Source: Mallotus nudiflorus (lineage: Eukaryota > Streptophyta > Magnoliopsida > Malpighiales > Euphorbiaceae). Taken from it: a stretch of DNA of 64,000 nucleotides. A program made the position numbers and the translations under genes. Each line of letters begins with the position of its first letter. The first letter of the stretch is position 1. This document shows positions 1 through 13,583 of the stretch, piece by piece. Where the stretch lies: positions 2,174,501-2,238,500 of the forward strand of contig CANTUR010000285.1 of NCBI GenBank assembly GCA_947683625.1, written 5' to 3'. The notes beneath the pieces are model-generated. The model saw only the letters and a program-made list of their open reading frames with translations, was not told where the DNA came from and made no database searches.

Positions 1-3000
1 GGAAATAAAAATCATAGTATCATAATGTTATTCACATCAACTGGATTTAAATCAAAATCTCATCTCATAGATACATAATCTCTTTAATACAAATCCAGTT
101 TCAATATAATACATCTCTTTAAAATAAAGTACATGAAATCCAATACTTTAATTCACAACTACTGCAGTGTCTAGATAAAATAAATAAGACTCAAGTAGAC
201 AATTTACATAAAGAAGCCGGGGCGGAAGAAATCCGGCGTATCGACCTGCTACTGAGGTCTGAAGAAGTTGACTCTCCTGAAAAATAGTCAACGGAGGGGA
301 GTCAGACCTCACTGAGTGAATTACTATAATATATACATACACACTAAGTGATAATGCATACAGTCAACAATATATATAATATGTATATATACAGGCAATT
401 GCACACAGATGTAATAAAATCATTTTATATATTTTCATTAAAAATCATCTTTTATGAAGGATCACATAGAACCCTAGAATATCGTAACCTCAGAAAATAG
501 TGTTAAACAACACTCTAGCCATACAGGCTCACTTATTCCAAATATATCCACTTAATCCATTTGGACAGTAGACTAGCCCCGAGACACTAAGTCAATCGAG
601 CTCCAGCAGTCTGACTGCCAGTGTGATTGGCCCCGAGACACTTGGTCAACTGAGCTCCAGCAATCACATCTCCAAACCATATCTCACACATATCAATAAT
701 CACATCAAATCAATATCCACAAATAAGTTAGTAATATAGCCTAAAGCTATAGGCGTACCAGTACGTACTCGGTCCTAGTGCTGCCCACTAGGTAGCACGT
801 TCTATTGATATCCTTCATTAATAAATAATATAAAACATTCATTCACAATAAATGATGCATGAATTTAAATGAAATAGCAATATAAACCATATATATATAC
901 TGGAAATATACCAAAAGTAAACCAGGTATATTTTGAGTATATATACGTCAAATGAATTTAATCAAATTATAAATTAAGTTGGAAATATATTTAAAAACAT
1001 TTTAAGTATATTTTATTTACAAAACATGCATATAATTTAATATATACCAAAAATAAACCAAAAATATACTTACTATAAACTTAAGAAATAATCAAATTAT
1101 TTATGCATATTTAATCAACATAAAACATGCATTTCTAAATCATGCATCCTAAGCATATATATATAGTATAGTAACTCACCTAATGCGCTCCACGAGACAG
1201 GTCCGACGGGCCTGGTCCACTAGCCCTCGGTCTCGGCGCAACTAAACAAACAATAAATAATCGACATCAGAATAACCTAACAGAAATCCTAGAATTCAAT
1301 CTAGAGTATTAAAATACAGAAACAGAATTAGGGTTCGACTGGACATCACGTTTTACGAGAATTCTATCGAAAATCCGACAGAACCTCCCCTGTAAAACGG
1401 ATATCTCTCTACTCAAAAGAGTAGAGCCGACCCTGCAAAGAAACATACTTTGAGAAATAAGCTCACACAATCCATAACCCCTCGGTCGGACTCCAAACTA
1501 CAGTCTACCGACCGGGGTACACAAACACAGAACAATTTCAAAAATACCAAAAATATCCTTACAACATAGAAATACATCTCATAGGTAGAAATTACATAAT
1601 TAACCTTAAAACACTGTAAAAACCGATTAAAACTCATTTTATTAATAAAACCGTATATTATATATATAATTGAAAATAATTTACGAAAAATAGTTTTAAT
1701 TAGTTAAAAATACCAAATATTTTGTAGAAATCATTTTTATACCTTAAATAACTATTAAAACCAATTAAATTACATTTTTAGACAATTTAGGGTAAAATGA
1801 CCAAAATACCCCTATATATATAAATATACTTAAATTACTTCAAAAATTCACCAAAAATTATACAATTATCCAAAATTAATTTTCTCAACATATTTATCAA
1901 TAATATCAATAATTAAACTCAATTAACCAACTAATTTCAAATAAAAACACATTTAACCTAATTTTCCCAAAATTACATAAACTCAAATAATTCAAAATAA
2001 ATACTTCGAAATTCATAAAAATTCCAAATAAATTCCTATAATTCATTTCAACACCTAATTTAACCATAAAACACAATTTCATAATTTAAATAATTAATTT
2101 CCGAAAATTAGAAAATAATATTAAAATATTCAAAAATACCCAAAAATCCAAAAAATCTCCAAAAATTCCACAAAAATTCATACATGTATATTGAGCTACT
2201 AGGAACAACATTTGTGAAGGGAGCTTTCATGAATCATCCAATTCGAAGCTCAAAAAAATCAAAAACCCTAATGTGATCGAAATTGAAAATTCGAAACCTA
2301 AGCAAATCTAAACCATTTTAGCTCAAACCAAAGCTAGAATCACACTCACCGGACCTCAAGGAGAAGAAAGAGACCGGCGGTGTCGAAAACGGTGGCCGGA
2401 GGAGGGAGAAACGGCGAAGGGAAGATTTCGGCCAAAAGAGGAAAACTAGCTCACCGACACCGGGGAAGGGAGCTACTGGCGGTGGGGAACGGCGGTGGCA
2501 AGTCGGGAGGCACACCGACGGTAGGTGACCGGAGTTGCAGACGGTGAGGGGTGAGGTGGGTGGTCGGGCGCGGGAGAGAAGGAAAGAAGAAGAAGAAGAA
2601 GAAGAAAAAGAAAAAGAAAGAAAGAAAAGAAAAAGAAAAGAAAAAGAAAAAAGAGAAAAATAAAAGAAAAATAAAATAAAATAATTAAATAATAATAAAA
2701 TAATTTTAATAATTTAATAATAAATAAAATAATTAAATAACAATAAATAAATAAATAAATAATAAAATATTAGGGTAATATATATTAAACCCTAATTAAA
2801 TAAATATATACACAGAGACTTTATTTAATGATTTAAAATTACGCATGAGTACATGCAAGTCCGAAAATATATTCAAAATAATTAATAATACATTGTTTAT
2901 GTGAAAATTTCCCCGAAAATGCAAGTCCCGTGAAAATTTTACGTAAAACACTGAAAATTATACACAGTAATTAAAATAGGTTTTAAATACATATTAACTC

Positions 3001-3089
3001 GTAAAAATATCATATAACATACAGAAATTATTAACACTGCATATCCCGGTACAGTGTAAAAATATTTTAAAAAAATACGGGATATTACA
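1..3089 (-). mobile_element. LTR of Ty3/gypsy family A, left end outside window
   Basis: This segment matches the solo LTR at 23555-26632 almost throughout. It starts about 130 bases inside that LTR and ends with the same terminal GATATTACA at 3089, directly against family B LTR sequence. It is read on the minus strand. Recognisable blocks are the U5-side hairpin region (about 230-310), the tandem double hairpin (569-670), the CTCTACTC hairpin (1407-1426) and a purine tract (2578-2670) that would be a pyrimidine-rich leader in LTR orientation. Whether it is a solo LTR or the end of a complete element cannot be seen. The ORFs inside it are low-complexity and are not genes. Confidence 0.85.
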
Positions 3090-5841
3090 TACACACACAC
3101 ACATTTCACATAGATGGTAAATTTCATTTTTTATATATAATAAAAGCATAAAATTATTTTACTTGAAAGACCGAAGTAGAACCCTAATAGTTCATAATCT
3201 CGATCATAATAATCAATAACCAACAAGCTTATACAAAACTCTAAGTATTCATTTATCCAACTTAAGGTGGTAGACTAGCCCCGAGTACACTAAATCAATT
3301 GAGATTTCGCAATCTCATTACCAGCATGACTGGCCTCAAGTACACTCGGTTAATCGATGATCCACAGTCAGCCTATCCAATAACCAACATCTCAATAAAA
3401 ATTATCAGATTCTCAACCTAATTCTACTGTACTATCGCGCAGCAGTTCTAATGTAGCCCTAGGTAACACATTCTACTATTATCCTTCAAATCATTCTTAT
3501 AATTATTAAAAATAATAAAATGCATTACATAAACATGATAGCATTCATTTAAAGAGGACCATACCAATTATATACCGAAAGTATACTAAAAATATATTAA
3601 ATGTATACTAAACATATACCATATATATATATGCCACAAATATACCCAAATAAACCGTGAATATACCAAAAAAAATACTAGGTATATATATTGAAAATTA
3701 CAACATGCATAAATATTGCATATATATTGAAATTTACCAAAAATATACTAAATCATTTAATGACATAAATCATATTTAAACATATAATGAAAATATGAAA
3801 ATCCTTATTCATGCATCCTATATCCAATGCATATATAGAATAATAACTCACAAGTTTATGCTCTTCGAGACTGACTCGACGGGTCTAGTCCGATAGGCCT
3901 CGGTCTCGATGGAACTAGAAAAATAAATAATAATAATATCAGAATAAATTCCTAATGGATGCTTCTAAGAATTCTAAAAAAGACTAGATTTAAGAATTAA
4001 AACTCAATTAAAACCCAGAGATTCAGGATCAACTTGACACGAGAATTCTACCAAAAAATCGGCAATATCTCCTCTATAAAATGGACATCTCTCTACTAAA
4101 AGATAGAGCCGATCCTACAAGAAAATGCACTTCTAAATTCACAAGGCTCAACACCTCGAGTTGGAACCCCGAACTACACAAATTCCCAACCGAAGTTCAC
4201 AATTCACCAAAAATCAATAATAAACAATAAATGTAACAAAAATCATTAAATTCCATAAATATTCATAAAATACCAAAATATAATATATTTAAACATCAAA
4301 AACACTAAATATAATTATTTCCACATTAATTAAATGAAATCTCAAATAAATTATACAATATTAATAAAAATTCAATTTTACAATTATTTGAAATAAAATA
4401 GTAAAATTCACATTTAATTACTTAAATAGTTCAAATACAAAATAAAAATAGTTAAAAACCCATTTAATCATAAAAAATAGTAAATAATTTATTATTTGAA
4501 TATATTATCGGAAATTAGTATTAATTTGTTAAAATTAGTAAATAATTTGTAAAAATTATTTAATACCGTTTATTATTCCTAAATTATTTAAAACATGTTA
4601 CTACACTATAATTTCAATAAAAACACATAATTTAATTATAAATTCAACATTCACATAATACCTAAATATTTACTAAAAATCATTTTAATGTTAATTGTTA
4701 TCCCAAAATTACTTAAAACACATTAATTAATAATAATATCAATTGAAATACAAAATTCACTAATTTATATTAATTTTTCCAAAATTAATTTTCACATAAA
4801 CCTTTAAAAATTCATAGAAAATAATCGGGATAGAATTTTAATAAACTTCCTTCACAAACTATATTCTAAATAATCCAACTATTTATTAAAAATACAAAAT
4901 TTTTCCGGTGAGGATCACCGAAACAGTGACTCGCCAAAAAATCAAAACCCAGATAATTCTAAAAATTAAACAAAAAATATATCTAAGTAGCTCAAGCTTC
5001 CCAAATCAATATTTACAAAGACACTAAGCATGGCTCATACAAATTCAAGCTAAAAAAATTCAAAAACCAAAACAGACATAAACTTAAATCTAGATGAAAC
5101 TCACAATTGAAGAAGTTTAAGCTTGAACCAAGCTTAGAAACAAGTTCCTTGAAGCTCAAAGAGTCCAGAGAGACCAGAATCGTGAGCTTTAGTGATCAAA
5201 AAAGCTACTGGCGATCATGGAAGGTTCCTACTGCAGCTTTGGTTTCTGGAGGTTCCCAGCATTGATCAAGTGAGTTGAAGGTGGCAGGGAGGTGGAGGGA
5301 AGGAGGGGAGGTGATGGTGGTGGCTATGGCTGCTCCGACAGGGTGAGGGTGCTCTACTAGTATGTGCAGAACAAGGAAGAAAATGGGGAAAAGAATGGGA
5401 AAGAAAGAAAAAAAGAAAGAGAGGTGAGGAAGGTGAGTTGGCCCATTTTTTATTTAATGAGTTGCTGTTTTTTTTCTTATATATATATATGTTAACTTAA
5501 TCACATATCACATATATATATACATATATACACAACACATGCACATTTATAGTTATGACAATAATAAATAATAATAAGAATAATAACAACAAATAATAAT
5601 AATAATACAATAATAAATAATAGTACTAATAACAATAATAATAATAATAATAATAATAATAACTTTAATATTTTTAAATAAGAAAACTTCCAAAATAATA
5701 TTTTACGTAAATAAAACATTTAGAATAAAATAAATAAATAATATGCACAAATAATGATAATACATAAATAAAATTTAAAATTTTATTAACACTACATATC
5801 TCAAAATAATCTTTGATAATTTAAAATAAAAGGTCATTACA
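3090..5841 (-). mobile_element. LTR of Ty3/gypsy family B, copy 1, truncated by an LTR A insertion
   Basis: It aligns with 31363-34110 in the second duplicate, with about 4% differences in the stretch compared by eye, mostly transitions. Its right end is CATTACA at 5841, followed by GAAGA, the degenerate right-hand target-site duplication. The left part of the LTR is missing here because a family A LTR abuts it at 3089/3090 inside a CA-rich stretch. It contains the family B double hairpin (about 3265-3385) and TA/AAT microsatellites near 5480-5660. No coding function is visible; the leucine-rich ORF at 5501-5719 is translated microsatellite. Confidence 0.85.
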
Positions 5842-6084
5842 GAAGATCTGACGTATGAGGAGGAACCAGTCGCGATTGTTGATTATCAAGTTCACCAGCT
5901 ATGTTTAAAATAAATTTTTCCCATGGTTAAGGTGTTGTGGAGGAGCAACAATGTAGAGGAATACATATAGGAGACCGAGGCTAAAATGCGGATGACTTAC
6001 CCTTATCTTTCCCCTCAATGAATCCTTGTATTATGTTCTTTTTATTTTTGAAATTCGACAATGAACTTTTGTAAGGGGGGAGAT
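5842..6084 (+). pseudogene. 3' end of Ty3/gypsy pol, family C, copy 1
   Basis: The plus-strand frame from 5845 reads through DLTYEEEPVAIVDYQ and ends in YPYLSPQ followed by a stop at 6020-6022. This matches the extreme C-terminus of family A pol (27344-27516). It is the integrase C-terminal tail of a chromovirus-like Ty3/gypsy polyprotein. The frame carries extra stops (a CAA to TAA change in this copy and TAG after EEYI in both copies). A polypurine tract, AAGGGGGGAGA, at 6073-6083 lies against the LTR. The upstream half of this reading frame is displaced by the LTR B insertion; in the second duplicate it is still present at 15964-16205. Confidence 0.85.
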
Positions 6085-8984
6085 TGTTTAACCCAAAATT
6101 TTATAAATTATTAAATTAATTTATAGGATTTACAATGTTAATAATTATTTTATTAAATTATAATATTTAATTATTTTGTGAAATTAAATTTGAATATTTA
6201 GTGTTAAATATTATTTTAATATTATTATTTTTATTATTTGTGAAATTAAGTTAAATTCTAGTGTTATTATTTGCTTTATTATTTCATATCATTATTATTT
6301 TAAAATTAAATTTTAATTTTTATTGTTAATAATTATTTAGTTGAGTGATTTTATTGAATTAAATTAATTGTTATATATATATATTTTGTTTTTTGTGGTG
6401 TGAAATTATTGTGAAAGATATTTTGATATATAGTATTATTTTATTTTTTTCCTATTATATTTAAAAAAAAAGGTTAAAATGTCCAGTACCCCCCCCCCCC
6501 AAAAAAAAAATTCTTTTCCTTCTTCTTTCTTTTTTTTTTTTCCTTTTCTTCTTGATTTTTTTTTTTTGGCTGGATCTTCCCTTGCTCACCGGCAACGATT
6601 CTGGCAATGACGGAAACCGGTGTTGGACTCTTTTGGAAGCTCATCCTCCGAGATTCTTAAATTTTCAAACTGTTTTGAGTTTTAACTCCGGTAACTATCT
6701 CATTTTTGTATAATTCGTTTTTTAGTATTTTGAGTTTTTAGTTAGTTTAGACCTTTATTTGATTTTATTAACTATTGTTGCTTTGAGATTAATTGTTGTA
6801 GAGGTTGTTAATAAGCTAAATGTAAATGTGATTTTTATTTATTTCTCTAAAAATTTTAAATTTCCAGGCTCAGGGTTACGGTTCTCATACTATTCCAACC
6901 TCAGAAAAATTATATTTTAAATAAATTTTACTAATTATTTTAAGCATATTTTGTGAAGAAAATGTATTGAAATTGTATTTCGAATTTTTATTATGAATTT
7001 TTGAATGTTTATATAAAAATTGGATTTTTGAAAAAATTAGTATAAATTAGTGAATTTTATATTTTAATTGAAATTATTGTTAATTATTATTTTTTGGATA
7101 ATTTTTGTGTAATAAATAGTATTAAAATAATTTTTATGAATTATTTACTATTTTTAGCTAATTAATAATAATTTTCGGAAATATATTCAAATAATAGTTT
7201 TATTAATTATTTTATGATTAAATGAAATTTTAGCTATTTTTATTATATATTTGACCCATTTAAATAATTATTGGTAATTTATACTATTTAATTTTGAATA
7301 TTTGAAAAATGGATTTTATTAATATTATTTAATTATATTTGAAATTTTATTATTTATTTTGAAAATAAATATATTTGATGTTTTTATTATTATTTAAATA
7401 AATTGAATTGTGATATTTTATGATTTTTATAAATTTTAGTGAATTATGAATGTTGATTATTATTACATTAGTGATTTTGAGTATTGGTTCTTGGTTGAAC
7501 AATAATTGTAGTTCGGGGGCCCAACCCGAGAAGTCGAGCATTTTGTGTATCTGAATTGTGTTTGCATGCAGGATCGGCTCTACATTTTGTAGAGAGATAT
7601 CCGTTTTACAAAGGAGACTCTACCGAATTTTCAGTAGAATTCTCGTAAAACATAACATCAAGTGGATCATGAGTTTTAAATTTTTGTTAAGTCGTATCTT
7701 AAATTGAGTCATTCTTTAAAAATTGTATAAGTATAAAATTCAGATTTTGATTCTAATATATTGTTATTTTTATTATTTTTCTTAGTTGTTCTGTGTGTTA
7801 GGCCTATCGGACCATATCAGCCGAGTTAGGATAAAGGAGTACACTTAAACTGTGAGTTATTATTATATGTATGCATTACATGTAAAATATGTCACCGGCA
7901 TTCATACTTCAAATAAACATAAATTTTATTATAATATATTGCATAAAATGTTAATTATTATTATTATCGAGTATATATATTTTCATATATATAAATGCGA
8001 TTGCTAATTGTTATTGATGGATGTTGTATATTTTAATATAAATTTTATTATTCTATTTATGATAAATGTTTTGGAAGATTATTGTAAAACGTGTCATCTA
8101 GTGAGTCACACTAAGATTGTGTACGCACCAATACGTTAAAATGTTAGAGTTGATGCTATGAAATTTATTGATGTGAGATTTGAATAATTGATTATTGAGA
8201 TTTGTGGTGAGAGAGTGGTGTGATTGCGAAAACTCAATTGACTTAATGTCTTAGGGCCAATCACACTGACAGTGAGACTGCGGAATCTCGGTTGACTTAG
8301 TGTCTCAGGGTCAGTCTATTGCCCAAAAATTGAGAAAATAAATATTTTGGAATTAAGTGAGCCTATTGGCTAGTGAAGTTTAATGATCAAGATTGCAGAA
8401 TATTTTAGGGTTCTACTCCGATCCTCCACCCAAAATTTTTCTATATTTATTATTAAAATAAAAGTGGATTTTTAGCATCTATATGAAATGCATGTATATA
8501 TAAATAAATATAAATATTATTTACTATATTGATGCTTGAGTGTTTACATTTTTAGGTTGCGTATATATATATTACAATAATTTACTCAATGAAATCTGAC
8601 TCCCTTCAATATTTTTTTTTCAAAATCTTTTATTTCTGACCTCCCTATTAGACCTATTCGCCAAACTCTTTCCTTCATGGCTGATTTACATAAATATTAA
8701 ACCATTACTTTTCTTGTATTTTAGTAAACGCTGCAGTAGTGGTGTTTTTTATTCTAGTACTTGTTATTGTATTAGACAATGTTTTTGTATTTGAATAATT
8801 ATACGAATATATTTTATTATATTATTATATGAATTTCTTTTGCATTAATTAAAGTTTTAATTTTGATATATTTTTGTCGTATGTTTGAATGTATTTTTAT
8901 TTTTAAAGCTTACTACGGATTCTAGATTTTTTAAAATTCTCATTCTCTAGCGCCGATCATGATTATTAAGTTTGGGCCGTGACA
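6085..8984 (+). mobile_element. 3' LTR of Ty3/gypsy family C, copy 1 (2.9 kb)
   Basis: It runs from TGTTTAACCC to GGGCCGTGACA and follows the polypurine tract of family C pol. The terminal TGT...ACA and several internal blocks are shared with the A and B LTRs, including the CTCTACA hairpin (7578-7594) and the tandem double hairpin (8218-8317). A C10-A10 homopolymer junction sits near 6488-6510. The second half (from about 7540) is almost identical to the copy at 34354-37252, while the first part differs by a few percent. The 5' end of the element is outside the window or was lost. Confidence 0.9.
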
Positions 8985-11900
8985 AATTTAAGCTTTTAAT
9001 TTAGTTTTTATTGTTCTTGAATTAGTTTTTGTTCAATTAGAAGTTTTTGTTTAAGTGTTTCTCTTTTTGTTGGAAAGTTAAAAAGGAATTCCCATATAGC
9101 TAAAGATTTGTGCGACAAAAATAAAATAAAACATACAAGTATTTATTTCTATCAAGTAAACTACACTAAATGTAACTTAAGTCCTAGAAATGCATGCTAA
9201 AATGATTTCTAAAACCATATGCAATTAAGGACCAACAAATACCCTCACACTTAAATATTTGTTTGTCCTCAAGCAAATTTAAAGACAACAACAATCAATG
9301 CAACGAACAAGATGTCTATTCAACTTTCATCAAGCTCACATTATAATTTTCTTTTAATAACTAGCTTAAAAATCTCATAAATAAAATTAGCAATTCAAGC
9401 CCAGATGTATAAATTACCAAGTGAAGCACATGTTTTCTATTCAAAATCACACAATCATGACCAACATTTTAAGAAAGTATACAATCATGAATCATTACAA
9501 AAGTTGATGTTGAACACCCATTTCTTTGCACAAATCACACTTGGATTCGCGCACTTGTTTTTGCATCGTACCCATTGAAGTGAAAAAAAAAAAAAAGATA
9601 AGAAAACAAAAACCAGACTTGTTTAACCAAACTGGGTAAAAAAATTTCCACGTGCTGTCATCCCAAATTTCCAGTCTTATTCAAAAGATTGACACGAGGA
9701 ACATACATATCTATGTGTATGCTTAGCTAGTTTGACGACCCTCTTCTTCTTCTTATGTGGATTTCTGCCAAACCAATAATAACAATGGGTTAGTGGCTTC
9801 TAGTTCAATTTGTGAGAACCCACAGCTTTCAACCTTACTCTAATTAATAATAAATCAAGTTAAATGTAACCTTAGATACATAATGTTTCTTATGTAATAA
9901 ATGAACATTGCTTGGTGGGTTCCTGCATTCAGCTTTCAACTTTCACTAAATAATCCTATAGTTAATGTGATCATTACATTATATCTTTCCTGGAAACAAG
10001 CTAGCTGAAAAATTTGGAATTGAATTTTTGACGTTGCACTGAATAGTCAGATCAAATGTCAGAGGAATTAAAAAAAAAAGATAGATTCAGAGCTGAAATG
10101 CATGTATGATATGCATATTTACTTGGTCTTGAAATAATGAAGTTTTATTTATTATTTGATAGAAGGTCCAAATGAAAATTACTAGGGTTGAAGTTGTCAC
10201 CGAAGAGAAAAAGAGAGAAAAAAATAATTTTGAGCTTGTGGAGCTATTTGGCTCGTGAATAGCCTCTCCATTCTTCTTTTATTTTAATTTCCAGAGACTA
10301 CAAGATGCAGTTCCGCAATTATTCATTATTATCTTTCTCTTTTCTTTGATAAACTCTTATTAGTCTGTTAATAGTGTTGGTTGAAAGGATGTTTGGAGGT
10401 ACGAGCCATAGAAAATCCTTTCCTTTCTCTTTAAGAGTCAAACCAGAGAAATTTTTTATATTATTAAGACTAAGAAAGAGTGGTGTTTTGTGAAGAGTTT
10501 AAACAGTAATTTTGAATTAAAAGATTAATACAATTTTGGTTATATTTTCCTTGTTTTTATGCAAATTATTGTGTTAAATTGACTTTAATTTTGTATTTTA
10601 TCTTAAAACACATGTCCTCTTTGTATAATTTCTATTTCATTAATGGAAGCTTACTTTTGGTAAAAAAGAAAATTATAATTTATTTAAAGGTCTGATGTGG
10701 ACATAATAATATTTTTGAGTTCTGACCAATTAGGTGTGAATTTGATGATTTAAGTAAATATTTTAAAATTAAAAGGTTTTAAATTTAGGGATGAATATAA
10801 TTTTAATTCATGTGATTTCATATTTTTACAAAATTAGTCCTGTAATTTTTTTTGTTTTTCAGTACCGTATATTTTATATTTGTTTACACTTTAATACCTT
10901 TCTAATTAATATCACATTATTTTAGAATAAAAAATTAATATAATATTATTTTTCAATGATAAATTTATTTTATATATAATTTATGATCAATTTAACCAAT
11001 TAGTTATTTTTAAAAATATTTTCAATTTATTTTTAAAATTATTTCTTTTTATTCATAATTAAATTAATAACACATCTAAATTTTATTTTTTGTGAATTTA
11101 TTGTAATTAATTGAATAATATTTCTCATTATATGATTTTAGTTTTGAAAATAGATATTATTTTTACATCAAAGCAAATACTTTAAATAATATTTACTACT
11201 AAGATACTAAAATGTAAATAAATATAAAATATATGGTACTTAAAAAGTAAAAAAAAAAGAAACACAGAATTAGCAGGGATCAAAATCATATTTATCCCTT
11301 AATTTATTCTATAGCATTTTTCAAAAAATTTTCTTATATTATATTACGGATATAACCTACAGTTTATGATATTCACATTCATAATTAAAAAGAATTAAAA
11401 GAGGATACACAGCCCATTTCTACTAATCTTAACAGTTTTTATGTAACAAATAACATCATGGCATAATAATAATAATAATAATAATAATAAGTCCATTCCT
11501 CTTGGTTAGGGTGGTACAGTATTAAAAAAATATTATTTTATATAGGATGACAAAGGCAAAAAACAAAAAAAAGTGAAAAGTTCGGTAGATATTTTCACAA
11601 TGGTGAAATATACAATATTATTTATAAACTCCACTAAATTATTCTATATCACCTTTAAAATTTTTTTTTTTTAATTTCACCTCTTAATATCTAATTTCAC
11701 CTATTCAAGTTCAGGATGAGTTAAATATATGTATTTGTCTAATGTGTAATAAGAATTAAATAGGTAAAAAATAAAACTTAAGAGATGAAATTGAACAAAA
11801 TATAAGTAAAATTTTAGAGTGAAATTGTGTATTTGACCTTTTCATTAGTAAATGCACCCACTTTACTAATACCATGGGAAGGGGTCAAAAAAAAGGAGTC

Positions 11901-12044
11901 TACATCGACTATACGCCCACATCTGTAATCTAATCCTCCCACCTTACCATACTAGCTAATCCCAATGGCAAGAACCAAAAATTAAGAAAATAAAAAATTA
12001 AGCATACAAGTTGCCACAACTGTAGCCTCATTGGCCTCCTCACC
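8985..12044. other. Intergenic region upstream of expansin-like B copy 1
   Basis: About 3 kb of AT-rich, non-coding sequence between the family C LTR and the expansin promoter. It is repeated at 37253-40416, which has one extra block of about 105 bp (38561-38665) absent here at 10292. Microsatellites include A14 (9583-9596) and (TAA)n (11463-11490). No ORF, RNA gene or mobile element was recognised. Confidence 0.6.
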
Positions 12045-12053
12045 TATAAATAG
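12045..12053 (+). promoter_or_regulatory. TATA box of expansin-like B copy 1
   Basis: TATAAATAG lies 92 bases upstream of the ATG in the context CACCTATAAATAGAGG, a canonical plant TATA box. An inverted CCAAT (ATTGG) is 15 bases upstream, at 12030-12034. The arrangement is identical in the second copy (40417-40425). Confidence 0.75.
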
Positions 12054-12144
12054 AGGATTGTGATTCCGAAGCTTCCCATCTCATTTCAATTGTTTGTCTT
12101 ATACTTATATACCGAGTTTAGTTTGCTATACTAACACTTCAGCC

Positions 12145-13583
12145 ATGGGGTCTAAATATGGTTATTACATGTTTTGTTTGATGGCACTACTGCCCACAAT
12201 AGCTTTCTCCCAAGAGTTCACACACTCAAGGGCAACTTATTATGGTAGCCCTGATGGCTTGGGGACACCAAGTATGTGTTTCCTGACCACCTCCTTTAGC
12301 TGTTCATAATTTCATTTAGTCATGGAATTGTGTGTAACATATAATGGTCACATGAAATCATGCATCTATTATTATTGTGGATGCAATATTCATGCATTGT
12401 ATTTTATGTTCTATAATGATGCTAACTAATTATTCTTTCAAATATACTCATATATTTAGCTGGAGCTTGTGGTTTTGGAGAATATGGAAGAACAGTCAAT
12501 GATGCTAATGTGGCTGGAGTTTCCAAGCTGTACAGGAATGGAACTGGCTGTGGTGCTTGCTATCAGGTTTAAAACAATCCCTTTTGATCTTTTTCTAAAT
12601 TAACCATATCTTATAGTAACATTTAGAAACTTAATGAAGTACCCGATTGCAAGCACTTCTAATATTCTGGAGTTCGAAAGGATTATTTAAGTCACAAATT
12701 GCTGACCTACTGATAGCGATAGATGGTATAATTTTCTTTAATATATTGTTCAATAATTATGATTCAGGTTAGGTGTAAAGCACCACAATGCACTTATGAA
12801 GGAGTGAACGTAGTGGTAACTGACTATGGCGAGGGTGACAGAACAGACTTCATCCTTAGCACAAGTGCCTACGCACGACTAGCCCGCCCCAAAATGGCTT
12901 CGGAGCTGTTTGCATATGGTGTCGTTGATGTAGAATACAAGAGGGTCTCTTGCCGATATCCAAATTATAATGTTATGTTCAAGATTCATGAGCATAGCAG
13001 ATTCCCTGAGTACTTAGCCTTAGTTATTCTGTACCAAGGTGGCCAATATGATATCGTGGATGTCCAAATATGGCAGGTATGAATATATATATACATACTT
13101 TGACTAAAAGAAAATTTTTTTTTGTTATTGATAAGAGGTAAAGAGATTGAATTCCTTTTAAGTATGATTTTGAGTTCAAGTTTTATATACAGAGACACTA
13201 AAAGAGTTATTGATTCATATAACTCAAAATCAGAATAGTTAGAGTTCATGTGACTATTGAATATTATGAAAAAAAAAAAAGTTTCTTTTACATGAACATA
13301 TGTTTAAATGTAAATTTTTTAAAGAAAAAAATTGTTTATTGTGATGGATAAAATTTGGTGGTTATAGTTCTGAACTTGGATGCAGGAAAATTACAAGACA
13401 TGGAAAGGGATGAGAAGGGCATATGGGGCAGTTTGGGACATGCCAAATCCACCAAAAGGTGCCATAACTTTGAGGTTCCGAGTGAGTGGGAGTGGAGGGC
13501 AAAGATGGGTACGGGCTAAAAAAGCTATTCCAAGTGAATGGAAAGTTGGGGTTGCTTATGATTCTGCCATTCTGCTCTATTAA
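12145..13583 (+). CDS. EXLB1-like: Expansin-like B protein, copy 1 (4 exons, 246 aa)
   Basis: Exons by GT-AG junctions: 12145-12271, 12460-12566, 12768-13076, 13386-13583. The start is the ATG in GCCATGG; the in-frame TTG upstream is in the leader. The product is a predicted secreted cell-wall protein: signal peptide at about residues 1-23 (ending AFSQ), a GH45-like double-psi barrel domain (about 29-140, with GTGCGACYQVRCK), and a C-terminal carbohydrate-binding domain (about 150-246, with NPPKGAITLRF). EXLB proteins resemble wall-loosening expansins but lack the HFD motif; here TDFILS stands in its place, and activity is unproven. Two cysteines that I recall as usual in EXLB (PDC-LG and ED-C-KEW) are G38 and Y184. 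It converges on the SUVH fragment at 15192-15962. Copy 2 differs by two residues. Family call is strong; function is inferred. Confidence 0.92.

Noticed and set aside
5501..5719. Leucine-rich ORF on the minus strand, repeated at 33779-33988
   Set aside because: It is translated AAT/TA microsatellite inside the family B LTR, with no domain and no gene context.
7350..7541. 63-aa ORF conserved at 35618-35809
   Set aside because: Conserved only because the whole LTR C is duplicated; it lies in AT-rich LTR sequence with no family match.
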